Shown: one piece after another, positions 34,157-45,852 of the stretch
Position numbering within the stretch: the stretch's first letter is position 1
Layout: each line of letters begins with the position of its first letter
Assembly: GCA_031763025.1 (NCBI GenBank)
Contig: JASSKH010000028.1
Location: forward strand, 6,273,324 to 6,337,323
Origin: Macrocystis pyrifera
Taxonomy: Eukaryota; Sar; Phaeophyceae; Laminariales; Laminariaceae
Reading direction: 5' to 3'
DNA: 64,000 bases
The notes under the pieces: model-generated
Seen by the model: the letters and a program-made list of their open reading frames with translations, nothing else
Database searches by the model: none
What the model was told of the DNA's origin: nothing
Translations under genes and position numbers: made by a program

Positions 34157-34558
34157 AGCGGGGAGGACTTGAATCGTGTACTATCTTGATACGGAGCGAA
34201 AAAAGTTTAGAAGTTTGCCCCCCACCCCCCCCACCCGAGCAATCAACAGCTTTGGCCACCGAAACCCCGTCGATTTCTGCCTGCAAGTGCACGAAATTTG
34301 CCTTCGATGGGAATTTGCGAAGCAATTGACACAAAAACCCCTCCGGACATTTGCAGAAATTGACAAGACTCCCAAGTGCCCAAACCAGCCAAAGTTCGAG
34401 AGATGCGCCATCCGTTTTTGTTTTTTTCGTCTGATGCGCTGGCTTCCTCCCTTTTCACCCCACCGCCCCTACTGTCGTGTGCACAAATTCGAATGTATTT
34501 GTGACTTCACCCCCCGGCACCCCCCCCCCCCCCCCCGTTAATGATAACGCCATATCAG

Positions 34559-34751
34559 GCCTCTGGCAACACCCGAAGGCAGTCCGTCAGGGGCACCGCC
34601 CCCAAAGACGAGTCATCCGGTCGGCGACGCTCCACCGCAGTGGTGGGCCCAAATGGGAGCGGTAGTAGCCGACGGAAGCCGTCCTTAAGGCCTGCGGTTT
34701 CTCCCCGCAGGAGTCTCCGGCAGAAAGGGATCGATGTTCGAAGGAATGCAG
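34559..34751 (+). CDS. Gene 1 exon: Arg/Ser-rich disordered segment
   Basis: After ACGCCATATCAG, a 64-codon open stretch reads ASGNTRRQSVRGTAPKDESS, then GRRRSTAVVGPNGSGSSRRK and PSLRPAVSPRRSLRQKGIDV, and ends at TGCAG|GTGTCG. It is rich in RRxS-type sites, which are potential kinase targets. A different phase (RPLATPEGSPSGAPPPKTSH...) with a donor at 34661 would fit the neighbouring exon phases better, so the frame is unsettled. It begins 400 bp after the Copia element and ends at the LINE tail. Confidence 0.4.
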
Positions 34752-34767
34752 GTGTCGGGGGTGCAGG

Positions 34768-35425
34768 GGAGGGGGGGGGGGGCATACTCCTTTGTTGCCT
34801 GCCTTAGTCATTTGACCATTGACCACGCATCCCTTTCGAGACGGAGCACCGTCCTACTCCTAATAAAGACATCTCCAGTATCTAAGCACTCATTACGTTG
34901 TTTCCACATATTACATAGAATGTTTTTGCTAATCTTATCCCCTTCCTGTTTCGCCGCCTGTGACCACCATCCATCTCCCAGGATAGCGATCGTTTTCTCG
35001 TTGTTATCTGGCGTACCAAACTCCTCCATGTCACGTTCGTCTATTTCCCTCATCTCCTCTTCTAACACATCCCGTTCCTTCTTGTACATTTCACATTTTC
35101 CTACTATGTGAGTTCTACTCTCTATTGCTTTGCCACACGGACACTTCTGTGCATCTACTTCCTCCTCCTCCTCCCGGCACTGGTATATATATTTTTCTTC
35201 TTTCTGGCAGATCCAGGTCACCTACACGAACTCGCAGTTTCAGGGTTTTCGCGAAGTCCATTGGGCCGTGCAAATACGTTTTCATTCCTATTCCTTCCCT
35301 CAATCCCCCGTATATCTCCAAGTGTGTTTTTTTTCCACCTTCCGATTCCACCTTGTTTCTTAGCGCTAGCCTTTCCCTTTTTCTATCCTTTCTTCTACTT
35401 CTGCCTTGTACTTCCCAAACTTCCA
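34768..35425 (-). mobile_element. LINE copy, 3' portion with poly(C) tail
   Basis: Minus-strand frames give LRVRVGDLDLPERRK, then CPCGKAIESRTHIVGKCEMY and EERDVLEEEMREIDERDMEE, then AILGDGWWSQAAKQEGDKIS. It is the same family as 23872-25010 but less decayed over this part. The tail on the plus strand is G(13) then CATACTCCTTTGTTGCC. It is 5'-truncated. Frames are broken by a few shifts. Confidence 0.75.
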
Positions 35426-35629
35426 GGGGGGGGGGAGATGGCGTAGGGCGAGTGGGCGACTTTGTTTTTCCATCAGGCCGAGGGGGAGGGGGAGGGGGGG
35501 AGTTTTTTTCAATCATTATCCGCTGCATTTCGTACAAAGTTACAGCATGTGTTTTCTAGTCTTGGTTCGATTTGATCTTTGAGGTGTCTCCGGTGTCATG
35601 CTTAAGCGGTGCCTGAAGCAATTCTCGGG

Positions 35630-36150
<521 letters not shown>

Positions 36151-36231
36151 AACCCGACGTGCTCAGTCCCGGCATTGTAGGGATGCGAGGGTCTATGGCC
36201 ATACGACTATGGCCATGCATGACACGAGTAC

Positions 36232-36288
<57 letters not shown>
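36151..36288 (+). mobile_element. Family P 3' tail with 56-base C run
   Basis: Begins AACCCGACGTGCTCAGTCCC, continues through GTAGGGATGCGAGGGTCTAT, and ends GACACGAGTACA plus C56 (36233-36288). It is strongly 5'-truncated. It lies 178 bp before an exon. Confidence 0.85.
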
Positions 36289-36291
<3 letters not shown>

Positions 36292-36465
36292 CCCCACCTC
36301 CACCCGCCCGCCCCCCACGGTACAAATGTGTGTTGGTTACATCTAGCCTCCACCGATGCGTTCAACACACAATTATGATGTTTCCTGAATTGGCTGTCTC
36401 CTGCATCCGCGGTTTTCTGACTCAGCAGTTTTCTTAATCGCCTGTGTTTTTGTTTCGCTATGCAG

Positions 36466-36588
36466 ATGTATGCACCCTCGGCAGCTCCTGAGGTTGCAGC
36501 GGGCCGGAGGCGATCCTCAAGCAAGGTGTCTCGGGTCACGCCGGGTAATTCGTCGTTCACGGGCAGCGTGTCGCAGTCCAGATACCCG
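36466..36588 (+). CDS. Gene 1 exon: Ser/Arg-rich disordered segment
   Basis: A 123-bp exon between TTTTTGTTTCGCTATGCAG and TACCCG|GTGAGA, with good acceptor and donor. In phase 0 it reads MYAPSAAPEVAAGRRRSSSK then VSRVTPGNSSFTGSVSQSRY P. No domain is recognised; it has a basic patch and many Ser. Its length is a multiple of three, so it could be skipped without a frame change. A second open phase exists but has a less natural composition. Confidence 0.5.
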
Positions 36589-36705
36589 GTGAGACCTTGA
36601 CGTCCATTTTTCTGTGCGCGTGGGCGGGAGACAGGCAGGGAGGGGGGGGGGGGGGGGGTAAAAGGAGCGATATAGAGAAAGACAGAGATAGAGAGAAAAC
36701 GCGCT

Positions 36706-36765
<60 letters not shown>
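36706..36765. repeat. Poly(G) run, about 60 bases
   Basis: A homopolymer followed by a GGGA-rich stretch to about 36810. It lies just after a gene 1 exon donor, inside the intron. Confidence 0.9.
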
Positions 36766-36766
<1 letters not shown>

Positions 36767-36810
36767 AGGGAGGGAGGGATGGAGGGCGGGAGGGTGGGAG
36801 GGAGAGAAGG

Positions 36811-39008
36811 AGGACGGTAGTCGAGCTTGCGCGCTAAGTTTGACATCGCTGGTTTCAGGAGTGCATGTGAAAAAAAAATCCCGACAGCCCACCACCCATC
36901 TTCGATACTCAGACAGGGTTGTTGAACCCAAGCAAACAAAAAATTGAAAATAAAACGCTTTTCGTAAAATTTCGTCCAGGAATCCCACCGCATTGGTTTG
37001 CTTTTCGTTTCGGCCTTAGGAGTGTGGTGTCGGGTTTTTTTTTGTCATGCGCCTCTGTTGGTGTGGAAAAATGTTAGAGTAGGTCGTCGCTGGACCGCTC
37101 GATTTGTAAGTTGACTCCTGATGTGAGGCGGGGGCTTCGTGTCGTGTGGGTGGCGCACGCATCCAAGCGCAAAGCGTTTGAATACGAGTAGTCGCGAAGA
37201 TTGCTGCGCTCTTGGGTAACGAGCGTGTACGAGGCCGATAGTTTTTTCTCCTCGTGGGACGTCCACCACCCCTTCCTTCTCCCCGTTCAATAGGTAGAAC
37301 ACGATTTGAGTGCATGTGTCGTACCAGGTACGTACGATACGTTAACTATAGTTTCCTTTTTTTGTGTACCGCCCTCTCTCCTGAATTACGACACACCCGC
37401 CGGTTCAGAGACTGGCCGTACACTGACTGACGACGGAAACGCTGACCATCTTGCCGCAGAGCGTGGCAGTTTCCTCGACATCGCCTGCCTTTGTGTGGCC
37501 GTCTCTGTGTTATCTTCGTTTTTTTTTCCTCCTTGTTCTTGCTCCTAAACATCAGCCGATTGAAGAAGGAGGGTGATTATGGGCAGCATCATCTCGGCGG
37601 CCCTACGCATGCGCGCTCGGATATACACAGCAGAAGAAGAATAAGGCGCCATTTTTTCCGGTGGAATAACGCCAACAATGAACCGTTTTCAAGCATGGTA
37701 CTCGCAGAGCGAGGGTTATGCCCCGTGCCCCCCTTGTACAGTGGGGGGGGGGGGGGGGGGGGAGTCGTTATTGAGGTGGTGGTGGTGGGTTGACTTCGTC
37801 GCTGCTGAGCTTACGCGCGTTCATACAGAGAAAGGAGCGGGCGACAGTCACCCTACTTGCAAGCGAGATACGTAGGGGAATGTGGACGCGGGCAATACTG
37901 TGATGTCGCCGGTTTAGCGAGCGTAGAATGAAAGTCTACTGTATTCACCGCGCCGCAGCACAGCCGGTAAGTAACCGGCAAAACAAACCACTTTTTATCA
38001 ATCAGCGAAAAGGAAAACTATATTCTGAGGAGCCAACCACCACCACCACCACCACCACCGCCACCGCGGCGGCGCTGTTGTGAACAAAAACAAAATGAAA
38101 CGAAAACAAACAGCCAGTGTTTCTGCTGGTCATGTTTCGCCGTAACCGAGCAGACAGACGCCCCAGGAAAATATGCAAGTGTGTGCCTCACGTTTTTAAT
38201 TTGTGCGGAACCGACCCAGCCCCCCCGCTGCCTTGTACCTTTCGCTACGCAAGGGGGGCGAACCTACATGTATATATACATTCTTCTCGATAATTTTGTG
38301 TTTGCTACACCCCGCCCCCCCGGATGTGCACATCCCCTAAAGCACACCTTAGAGTGTCATTGTAGTGTATTATACCATAAGGAATTATAACCTATGTTTA
38401 CACCCACATTGGTTCGGAATACTGTTTTCCCTCTCGTGTTAGTGCTCGCATGTGGCCCTTTGTTATGAAGTGCGATACGGCATTATGGAGTTATAGATTT
38501 GGGGAACTTGTGGTCGGCTAGTAGGGTACGTTTAGGCCACACTTCTCTGACAGGGCGGCACGAATGTAGGTGTACGCTCTGCTCTCATCAGGGGTGCCTT
38601 GAGGTGCTGTAGCTTCCCCATGAGGTCAATACTTTTGAAAAAAACCCTGCGATGATTGCTGATCTTGGCACTGGCTGCGCAGGAGACAGGAGATAGTACG
38701 TCAGCATGGAAGAATAAGCCATAAAAAAGATGGAGAGAGAAAAAAAAACTTCCCAGGACCGACATCCCTGTTTGTGCTCCCGAGGCTAGCTGACTCCTTA
38801 GCACCTGGTGCCTCTTCCCCCGGATGGGCGCAATATAGCCAAAACATATACAGACTTTCTTCTGTCTGCGGAGGGGGTGGGGTGGAACAAGGCGGCGATC
38901 GCTCGAAAAACTGGAGGGTAGGGATGACACAAAAACAGTAATGTCGTCGATTGGGTCTACGCGCCGACACCCCCCCCTCCCCTCCCCTTCCTCATATTGC
39001 AATCTCTT

Positions 39009-39039
<31 letters not shown>

Positions 39040-39042
39040 GGC
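36811..39042. other. Intronic stretch, nothing recognised
   Basis: Holds a G run (37742-37761), a CAC-rich patch (about 38036-38062) and a C run (39010-39038). No exon with convincing borders and no known repeat family is seen. Confidence 0.3.
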
Positions 39043-39088
39043 CGTTCGATTACGGCCATGCATGATATCGAGTATACCCCCCCCGCCT
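39043..39088 (+). mobile_element. Family P tail stub
   Basis: CGATTACGGCCATGCATGAT then ATCGAGTATAC and a C run, directly after a 29-base C run. It is an extreme 5' truncation (about 35 bp left). Confidence 0.75.
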
Positions 39089-39117
39089 CTCCGCCACTCA
39101 TTATTATATATATTATA

Positions 39118-39645
39118 TATGGGGTTGAGTTGGCGTCGGTTGGCAACGACACTGTAAACCATGCAGCTCACTACATGAGCTGGACATCCAGGATACAGTT
39201 TTTTTTTTTTTTTTTTTTGGCGGTCGCCCACAGCTGGTCGTCTAGTTAGATCATTTGTGCGAAGTAAAGAACCTTTACTCTGCACAAGGAAATTGATCGT
39301 ATCACGTAGTGTTCAAGGTAAGGCACCCAAGAGGCAGTTACATAGGACTCCAATTGCTGTCTCTGGAAGTGGCCACACCGGAAATTAAACTAGCTCATTG
39401 AAGCTGTCATCCATATGCAGGTCCGCCTCACAAGCGGTTCTTGGTAGGATGCAGCTCACCCTTCATGCGACTCGCCGGACACCTCACGGCGCTTCGCGCT
39501 TGGTGCAAGCAATGTCTGCCTGGTCGATGAAAACCCGACATGCTCCGTCCCGGCATTGTAGGGATGCGAGGGTCTATGGTCATACGACTACGGCCATGCA
39601 TGAGATCGAGTACATCTCTCCTATCGAGTACACCCCCCCCGCCCC
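39118..39645 (+). mobile_element. Family P retroposon, near full length, long tail
   Basis: Begins at the TATATGGGGTTGAGTTGGCG block after C-rich sequence and (TA)n, and ends CTATCGAGTACACC plus C run. It carries all blocks of the family and is nearly identical to the copy at 45853. Confidence 0.85.
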
Positions 39646-39651
39646 CCGCCA

Positions 39652-39786
39652 CTCGCGCTTGGTGCAAGAAATTCCTGCTTGGTCGTCGGTGAAAACCCAA
39701 CGTGTTCGGTCTCGGCATTGTAGGGATGCGAGGGTCCATGGTCGTGCCACTACGGCCACGCAAGACATGAATACCCTTCCCCCCCC
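39652..39786 (+). mobile_element. Family P 3' fragment
   Basis: CGCGCTTGGTGCAAGAAATT...ACGAATACCC-type tail, starting within the family at the GCGCTTGGTGCAA block. It starts at the C-tail of the previous copy and ends in its own C run. Confidence 0.8.
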
Positions 39787-39789
39787 CGC

Positions 39790-39897
39790 CCGGAGATGTC
39801 TCTTTTAGGAGGAGGAACGGTGCTCCGTCTCGAAAGGGATGCGTGGTCAATGGTCAAATGACTAAGGCAAGCAACAAATGAGTACGCCCCCCTTAAA
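39790..39897 (+). mobile_element. Detached LINE 3' end
   Basis: GGAGATGTCTCTTTTAGGAG, then CGGTGCTCCGTCTCGAAAGG, GATGCGTGGTCAATGGTCAA and ATGAGTACG plus a C run. It matches the last 100 bp of the LINE copies at 23872 and 34768, here on the opposite strand. It is wedged between family P copies. Confidence 0.8.
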
Positions 39898-40098
39898 TCC
39901 GCCTGAAAAGCGGTTCTTAGTAGGATGCAGCTCACCCTGCATGCGACTCGCCCAACACCTCACGGCGCTTCGCGCTTGGTACAAGCAATGTCTGCCTGGT
40001 CGGTGAAAACCCGACGCGCTCCGTCCCGGCATTGTAGGGATGCGAGGGCCTATGGTCATACGACTACGGCCATGCATGAAAATGAGTACACCCCCCCC
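39898..40098 (+). mobile_element. Family P, 3' part
   Basis: From TCCGCCTGAAAAGCGGTTCT to AAAATGAGTACAC plus C run. Its 5' end joins the preceding LINE tail. Confidence 0.8.
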
Positions 40099-40124
40099 CG
40101 CGCTAAATAATATATACATATAGG

Positions 40125-40622
40125 TTGGGTTGGCGTCGGTTGGCAACGACACCGTAAAACATGCCGTTCACTACTTGGGCTAGACAACCAGGGTACTTTT
40201 CTTGTGTTCTTTGGCGGTCGGTTGCAGCTGGCGATCGAGTTGGATCATTTGTGCGAGGTGGAGAACCTTTACTCCGCACAAGGGGAATGATCGCATCACG
40301 TAGTATTTATGGTAAAGCACCCACGAGGCAGTCACATAGTAACCCCGTTGCGTCTCTGGAAGTGGTCACACCAGAAAATACATTAACTCATTGAAGCTGT
40401 CGTTCACATTTAAGTCCGCCTCACAAGTGGTTCTTAGTACGATGCAGCTCATCCTTCATGCTGCTCACCGAACACCATACGGCGCTTCCCGCTTGGTGCG
40501 AGCAATGTCTGCCTGGTCGGTGAAAACCCGACGTGCTCCGTCCTGGCATTGTAGGGATGCGAGGGTCTATGGTCATATGACTTCGGCCATGCACGATAAT
40601 GAGTACACCCCCCCCCCTCTCC
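40125..40622 (+). mobile_element. Family P retroposon, near full length, short tail
   Basis: From GGTTGGGTTGGCGTCGGTTG (after the C run and (TA)n of the previous copy) to CACGATAATGAGTACACC plus C run. This is the sixth C-tailed piece in a row. Confidence 0.85.
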
Positions 40623-40746
40623 CGCTTGCGCCCACCCCCGCCCCTCTCCGCCTCCCCCAAGCCACTCAGGCAAAGACACATGCGTCTACTACATATATGA
40701 CGATTGTTCTCCATCTAGAACCCTACGTGTGGGTTGCTCTCTGCAG

Positions 40747-40813
40747 GTGGTGGAAGCATTTCGTCGCGTCGGTTTCGAACCCGTCGCTTTCAAGCAACCG
40801 AGGCAAGACGTCG
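40747..40813 (+). CDS. Gene 1 exon candidate, 67 bp
   Basis: Between TGGGTTGCTCTCTGCAG and GACGTCG|GTAAGT, both strong splice sites. Read in phase 0 it gives VVEAFRRVGFEPVAFKQPRQ DV and ends in phase 1. These phases fit both the exon ending at 36588 and the one starting at 43898. A second phase (WWKHFVASVSNPSLSSNRGK) is also open. The splice sites and phase fit are the main evidence. Confidence 0.4.
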
Positions 40814-43110
40814 GTAAGTGAGAACCGTGCTCGACGCCTCGCACAAGATGGGCCAGTACGTATGAATGGCCACCTGATTCAATGCATGACGGGAAGGAAA
40901 TGGGAAAATATCATAGATGAGCATTTACGAGCACCATGTTACAAACTTCTTGAACCGGCCCTCTCGTCTGCTTCGGACGTCCGTACAACGAGAGGACCTC
41001 TTTTCGCTGGATGTATGTCTGCGCTGCTATTCACCGAACATTCACCGAACAACGTGTTTGCTGTTTCTATCAAATGTGTAGACAATGGAGATCTATCGAT
41101 AGGTACCTCACGCGATCCAATGACATTGGACATCGGTAGATTTTTCCTCCTCGTCTATTAGTCGAAGCAAATACGCTATTCGTTGAGTCTATTGTTCTCT
41201 CCTACTGTCTTCCTATTCGTCCCCCCCCTTGCATACACGAGGGTGCGACGGGTCAGCGGGGGGGGGGGGAACGTGCGAAAACATGTTCTGCTCCTCGAAC
41301 ATGCTATTATATCTGTATATATCACTCGTTGTGCAGCAGCAGCAGCAGCAGCAGCAGTAACAGTAACAACGACGACACCAAAACTTGAGCTGTAAGGCCG
41401 CCCACTTGTTTCTCGTGCATACCAAAGCAGTAGCAGTACTCCCACACTTCAGTGCCTCGAAGCGCAAGCCCGTGTTTGGTCCAAAACAAGCAAACGAACA
41501 AAAACACAAACACACAAGCAAGCAAACAGACAGACAAACAAAAACGAACAAACAAACAAACAAACAAACGAACGAACGAACGAACGAACAAGCAAACAAA
41601 CAAACGAACGAACAAACGGACAAGCATGCACCAGCAGCTTCCCCTGCATACCTCATCCTTTATCATCCCGCAAGCGCGGGCAGCGCTGTCTTGCTCCCAT
41701 CATCCAGAGGCTGCGCTTTCTCTCCTTCCCGATCGTGTTCCGCATTGTGGTTGTCGTGGTTGTCGTCGTCGTCGTGGCGGTGGGGAAGATTGGGCGTGCT
41801 GTTGTTGTTGCTGTTATCGTCGTGAAGCTTGTGCGAGTGCGAGTCGCCGTGCCTTCGCCGAACTTCCTCCGCGCAATTTCTCGCGAGCACATCTCTCCAG
41901 CGGCCCGCTTCGGAAATTGTCGAGCATCGCAACACGAGCCACCTGCGAAAAACATGCATGCGTATGCATACACACATAGGAATGTATGAGACCCCATACA
42001 AAAAGAAATCGGTCGCAAAAGTGGTACGTACGTACGTACGTACGCGTGTAGTGCACATCAGTCTGATAGTAAGAAACGAACATGCCTCGTTGGGTACAAC
42101 CACAGACCACTCTGGACGGAAATATAAGCAATGTTTACACAATAATACGAAGACGAAGCGGTCCTTGTATAAGTATATACATATAGTTATTTTCATTTTC
42201 CTTCCGACAATGTGCAGGGCGTTTCTCATGCAGACCGAAAAAGAAAGCTGACACAATTCGTCGAGTACTGCTGTACCACCAGTCTCATTCAGTCAATTAT
42301 CGAGTACTACTGTACCACCAGTCCCACTCAATCAATTCTCCTTCCCTGCGTAATATCCAATTGCATACGTACGCAACTGCCACCCTTTACCCAGTTGTTG
42401 TACAATACCTGCTATGATACGATATCCTCATCGGGTTGCATACACGTTGCTATATCATATTCCAGTCCGTAGCGGTAGGATGTTTTTCAGGCAACCTAAA
42501 AGTCCCCCACGTTTTTTTTTTTTTTGGTTTTCGATCGGACTGACACTGATCTCTTCATGTCTACGTGTTTCGCCTGGCGCACGGGTTGTGTCCACGGGCC
42601 AAAGTTTTCCTCCGCAGATGCAGACGGTAGCATGTGCCAGGCATCTCCGACGACAAGACTCGCATATCGTCACCGCTACGGCCGAAGCTCCCCGCCGTAG
42701 ATACAGACGGCTGGCTGCGTGCGCCAGGCATCGTTAACAAGACTCACGCATCGTCACCGTTATGCCCAGAGCTCTCCTCCGTAGATGCAGACGGCTGCAT
42801 GTGCGAGGCATCGCCGACAAGGCTCATACATCGTCACCAGCATGTTATGTGCGCCGGTGCGGGGGGGGGGGGGGGGGCCTTTACTGCTATGAGCATCACC
42901 GCGGCAGGACTATCATACCGTTGTGTTCCCAAACAAACGCACCGCTTTGAAGAAGGGCTTACGAGGCGAAGGGTCTTACTTCCACGGTCCTCGGCCATTA
43001 CGTCCCACCCTTCCAGCCGCAGGTTCAACTGCGGGGAATCGTTGGCGTCATTAAACGCGTTTTTAGAAGCGCATATGGTCCACGTAGGGGGGAGGATCGC
43101 GTGCAAGCGC
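40814..43110. other. Intronic stretch with simple repeats
   Basis: Holds (CAG)n near 41335-41357, an AAC/AACG/ACAAACA-rich stretch (about 41490-41620), GTC-rich sequence near 41755-41785, (ACGT)n near 42024-42044, and a repeated CGAGTACTGCTGTACCACCA (about 42262 and 42301). Near 42600-42840 a loosely repeated 70-80-bp unit (CTCCGCAGATGCAGACGG...) occurs about three times. No exon is convincing. Confidence 0.35.
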
Positions 43111-43114
43111 GCGG

Positions 43115-43422
43115 AGGGGGGATACTCATGTTCGGCAAGGACGTAGTCGCAAGTATAACCATAGCCCCTTGCATCCATAAAAGCTGGGGCGGAGTACGTC
43201 GGGTTTTTACCGACCAGGCGGACATTGGTTGCACAAGAGCGAAGACTCGTGAGGTATTGGGCGAGTCGCATGAAGGGTGAGCTGCATCCTGCTAAGAACC
43301 GCTTGTGGGGCGGACTTACACATGGATGACAGCTTCAATGCGTTAATTTTATTTCTGGTGTGGCCACTTCCAGAGCCAGAAATCGGGGTAATATGTGACT
43401 GCCTCGTGGGTGCCTTACCAAG
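43115..43422 (-). mobile_element. Family P, 3' two-thirds, old copy
   Basis: On the minus strand it goes from GGTAAGGCACCCACGAGGCA through GGAAGTGGCCACACC and GAAGCTGTCATCC to CGGTAAAAACCCGACGTACT and a diverged tail ending GAGTATCC plus C. It is more diverged than most copies. Confidence 0.75.
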
Positions 43423-43897
43423 GGGGGCTCGGAAGAATTGCGGGGTCCAACAGCGGCTTTCATTGCCAGTGAGACGGTGCCAGCGCTGAATGGCGAGCGG
43501 ATCAGCACAACCATGATTAACCTTTCTCTCTGGTGGCACTCAGCTCGTCAGATCACAGCAGCAAGCAACACACACGAAAAGCGCGTTTCATTTCGCGGTG
43601 TTCTGGGAACCTTTCAGCTCCAGGAATACCGATTGCATCAATCAAAAGACGTCAACGGTCGATTCAAGAAATCCCGACTGCAGGCGGCGTGCTTTCTTTT
43701 CATATTTGTAGATTAAATAAACCCCTATTCACAAACTCGACCCTGAAAAAACAAGAATAGAGCCCGCATGGAAAGAAGGAAGAAAACAGAAGAAAACAAA
43801 AAAAGCAGAAAAAAAAACTCCCCGCAGTCTTTGTTCGACCTTCGGTTGTGCGTCCACCATGCTTCGATAAAGGCGCAGCCTGCCCAACCAAACGCAG

Positions 43898-44099
43898 GCC
43901 CACCAGATCGTAGTCAAATCGCCGGTTTTTATGTGAATCCCGGAGCCCAATCGGCCACCGGCCCTTCTGCCCCCTCCCCCTCCCCCTCCCCTCCCTCTCC
44001 TTCTCCGCCTCCCTCTCCTCCTCCGGCTTTCTTTAGCGACCCCGGCGCCGACCCCGACGCGGACCTGGACCCGGACATCGACGGTTCGGCCGGTTCGAG
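43898..44099 (+). CDS. Gene 1 exon: Pro/Ser and Asp/Pro-rich segment
   Basis: After CAAACGCAG (or CACCAG at 43906) and before TTCGAG|GTGAGA. It reads PPDRSQIAGFYVNPGAQSAT, then a Pro-Ser tract, then FFSDPGADPDADLDPDIDGS. Its start phase fits the exon ending at 40813, and it ends in phase 2, so at least one more exon is expected downstream. The segment is disordered and acidic at its end. Periodic SP-rich codons make it less certain than a domain-bearing exon. Confidence 0.5.
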
Positions 44100-44244
44100 G
44101 TGAGACCCAGCGGCGTCCAGATGACCCCTGCCGCGAGGGGGGGGGGGGAGAGAGGGTGTGAAAGGCCACAGTGCACTTATTACAGGAACAAAACGCCTGC
44201 AGCTTTTTTCACCCCTTCTCTGCTTTCTTGTTGTGTACGATTTG

Positions 44245-44402
44245 TAAGAAAAGGTTGTCGCAGTTCGGCGTGAGTCGACGAGGGAAGTAGAGCGCTGGAC
44301 CCTTCTCACGGTTAAAAAAATATGCAAGGTAAACGTACCTTGGTGGGGAGGGGGGAGAAGCAGCCTGCTGTGTGACCCCGGATCTCTGAGTTGCGACTCT
44401 TG
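44245..44402 (-). repeat. Dispersed repeat R3
   Basis: Minus strand: GTCGCAACTCAGAGATCCGG, CTTCTCCCCCCTCCCCACCA, GTGAGAAGGGTCCAGCGCTC and CTTCCCTCGTCGACTCACGC. Same block order as at 12094-12222. Confidence 0.6.
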
Positions 44403-45407
44403 ATATCAAGAGGGCGAGAGAAAAGAAGGGCGAATGCAATAAATGGGATGGCAAAATAAAAACAAAAGCCCAAAAGCAGTACGTACGTAAGTAAATGTTG
44501 ATCTCGTGATTTGCTTATTTGAGTCTCGCGCTCGTTTTTTTTCTTTTCACGTAGTATGTACTGATAGAGCAACGCAAGACGCGCGCGCGCGTGTGTGTGT
44601 GGCAGCGTGACGGACGGGCGTGACAGAAGGACAAACGAAATGTGCAAATCCTCGATTATCGCTGGTATCACTGGGGCGGTGTGCCACGCGTGCTACGCTA
44701 CTAATTAGTGCCGGTACAGTATTGCCGGTTGCCCGCTATGGTGCCTGTGGAGTCGCTTGACGCAGATGGGATTCACCAGTGTAGTGGTAGTGTGTGCGGA
44801 GTAAGTAGTGCCTGTTGCCGCTATCTATAGTGCCGGTTTTGCTGGCTGGTGCACACCAGCGCTATGGAGGGGTCAATACTGCATATATAGCTCTTTTGGC
44901 GCCATATACTGTTGTGGCTGACTGACTTGCAGGCTGACTGGGGGGCAAGAGTCCTTCTCAACTGAGGAAAAACTCCCTACAAATAGTGACATTTTGTGTG
45001 TTACGCTTATTATGATTAGTGTGTTTATATTATTACGTTACAAGTAACTTTCCCCGAAAGAAAGAAACAACCGAGGGCAACAAAAAAGGCAACCTACTGG
45101 ACTACAGCAGGCTATTGGACTGCAGTAGCTTTCAACGTTGATCATCCTACGTAAACCTTCCCCGACAGAAAGATATACGTATATTTATATATATATATCC
45201 ACAGCAATATTATGGAACCAGCGGCACCCATCCTTTGATCTGTCTACGAATACTAACGCCCTCCATCCTACCGCCGCGCGGGCAAGAGCCGCTGGCGACC
45301 CCTATTCATACAGTAGTATGCCTCCACATCGTCTCCTGCCAACGACAAAAACAATCAAAATAGTTCGTACCAACTCAAGCCATCGATTTAGGTGCGGTGA
45401 CACCTTC
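44403..45407. other. Non-coding stretch, nothing recognised
   Basis: Simple CG/TG repeats near 44580-44602. Near 44700-44890 there are loosely repeated GTGCCGGTACAG/GTGCCTGTGG phrases. No gene is seen. Confidence 0.3.
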
Positions 45408-45785
45408 ATAGTGAATATTTACGGAGGTTTTGCGCTTGGCGACTGAAGCCGACCCTCTGACCCGAACCCTAGTCCGAACCCTTGTGATCAGTGCTGGGAT
45501 GCTGCCTGTGCTTAGTAAGATTCATAGGTTGATTCGGCCGGCTTGGGATGCTGGTGGCTGGGAAGGCCTCTGCTGTAGGCTGATTGAGCCGCATGTACTA
45601 TTACGGGGGACCATAGTAAACAGGACCAAATATTGTTAGTAAAAAAACGAAAATATCTGGGTTTTCGTGTGTTCCGTAGCTCCTATTTACCATGGCCCCC
45701 CGTAATAGACTTACCCTTAGCCGGTCAGAGTGCCTCCGTAGCTACCTTAGGAAAATTCACTATAATCTGTTGACTACTACCAGGT
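45408..45785 (+). repeat. Dispersed repeat R4, split by a MITE
   Basis: Matches 60664-60965: TTGGCGACTGAAGCCGACCC, GATTCATAGGTTGATTCGGC, GGCTGATTGAGCCGC, then after the MITE CCCTTAGCCGGTCAGAGTGC and a CACTATAATCTGTTGACTAC block. The other copy lacks the MITE and so shows the empty site. Confidence 0.75.
45601..45705. mobile_element. MITE family A nested in R4
   Basis: TTACGGGGGACCATAGTAAA to ATGGCCCCCCGTAA, flanked by TA on both sides (45599-45600, 45706-45707). The uninterrupted R4 copy at about 60878-60900 has a single TA-containing site at the same place. Confidence 0.88.
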
Positions 45786-45852
45786 ACTGCCTTAATCCAC
45801 TAGCTTCACCCCCCCCCCCTATGCCCCCCCCCCCTATCATATACATTATATA

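Noticed and set aside
40391-41161. Plus-strand frame of 256 codons
   Set aside because: Its first third is family P sequence, it runs through a good splice donor at 40814, and it has no domain. Only the small exon at 40747-40813 is kept.
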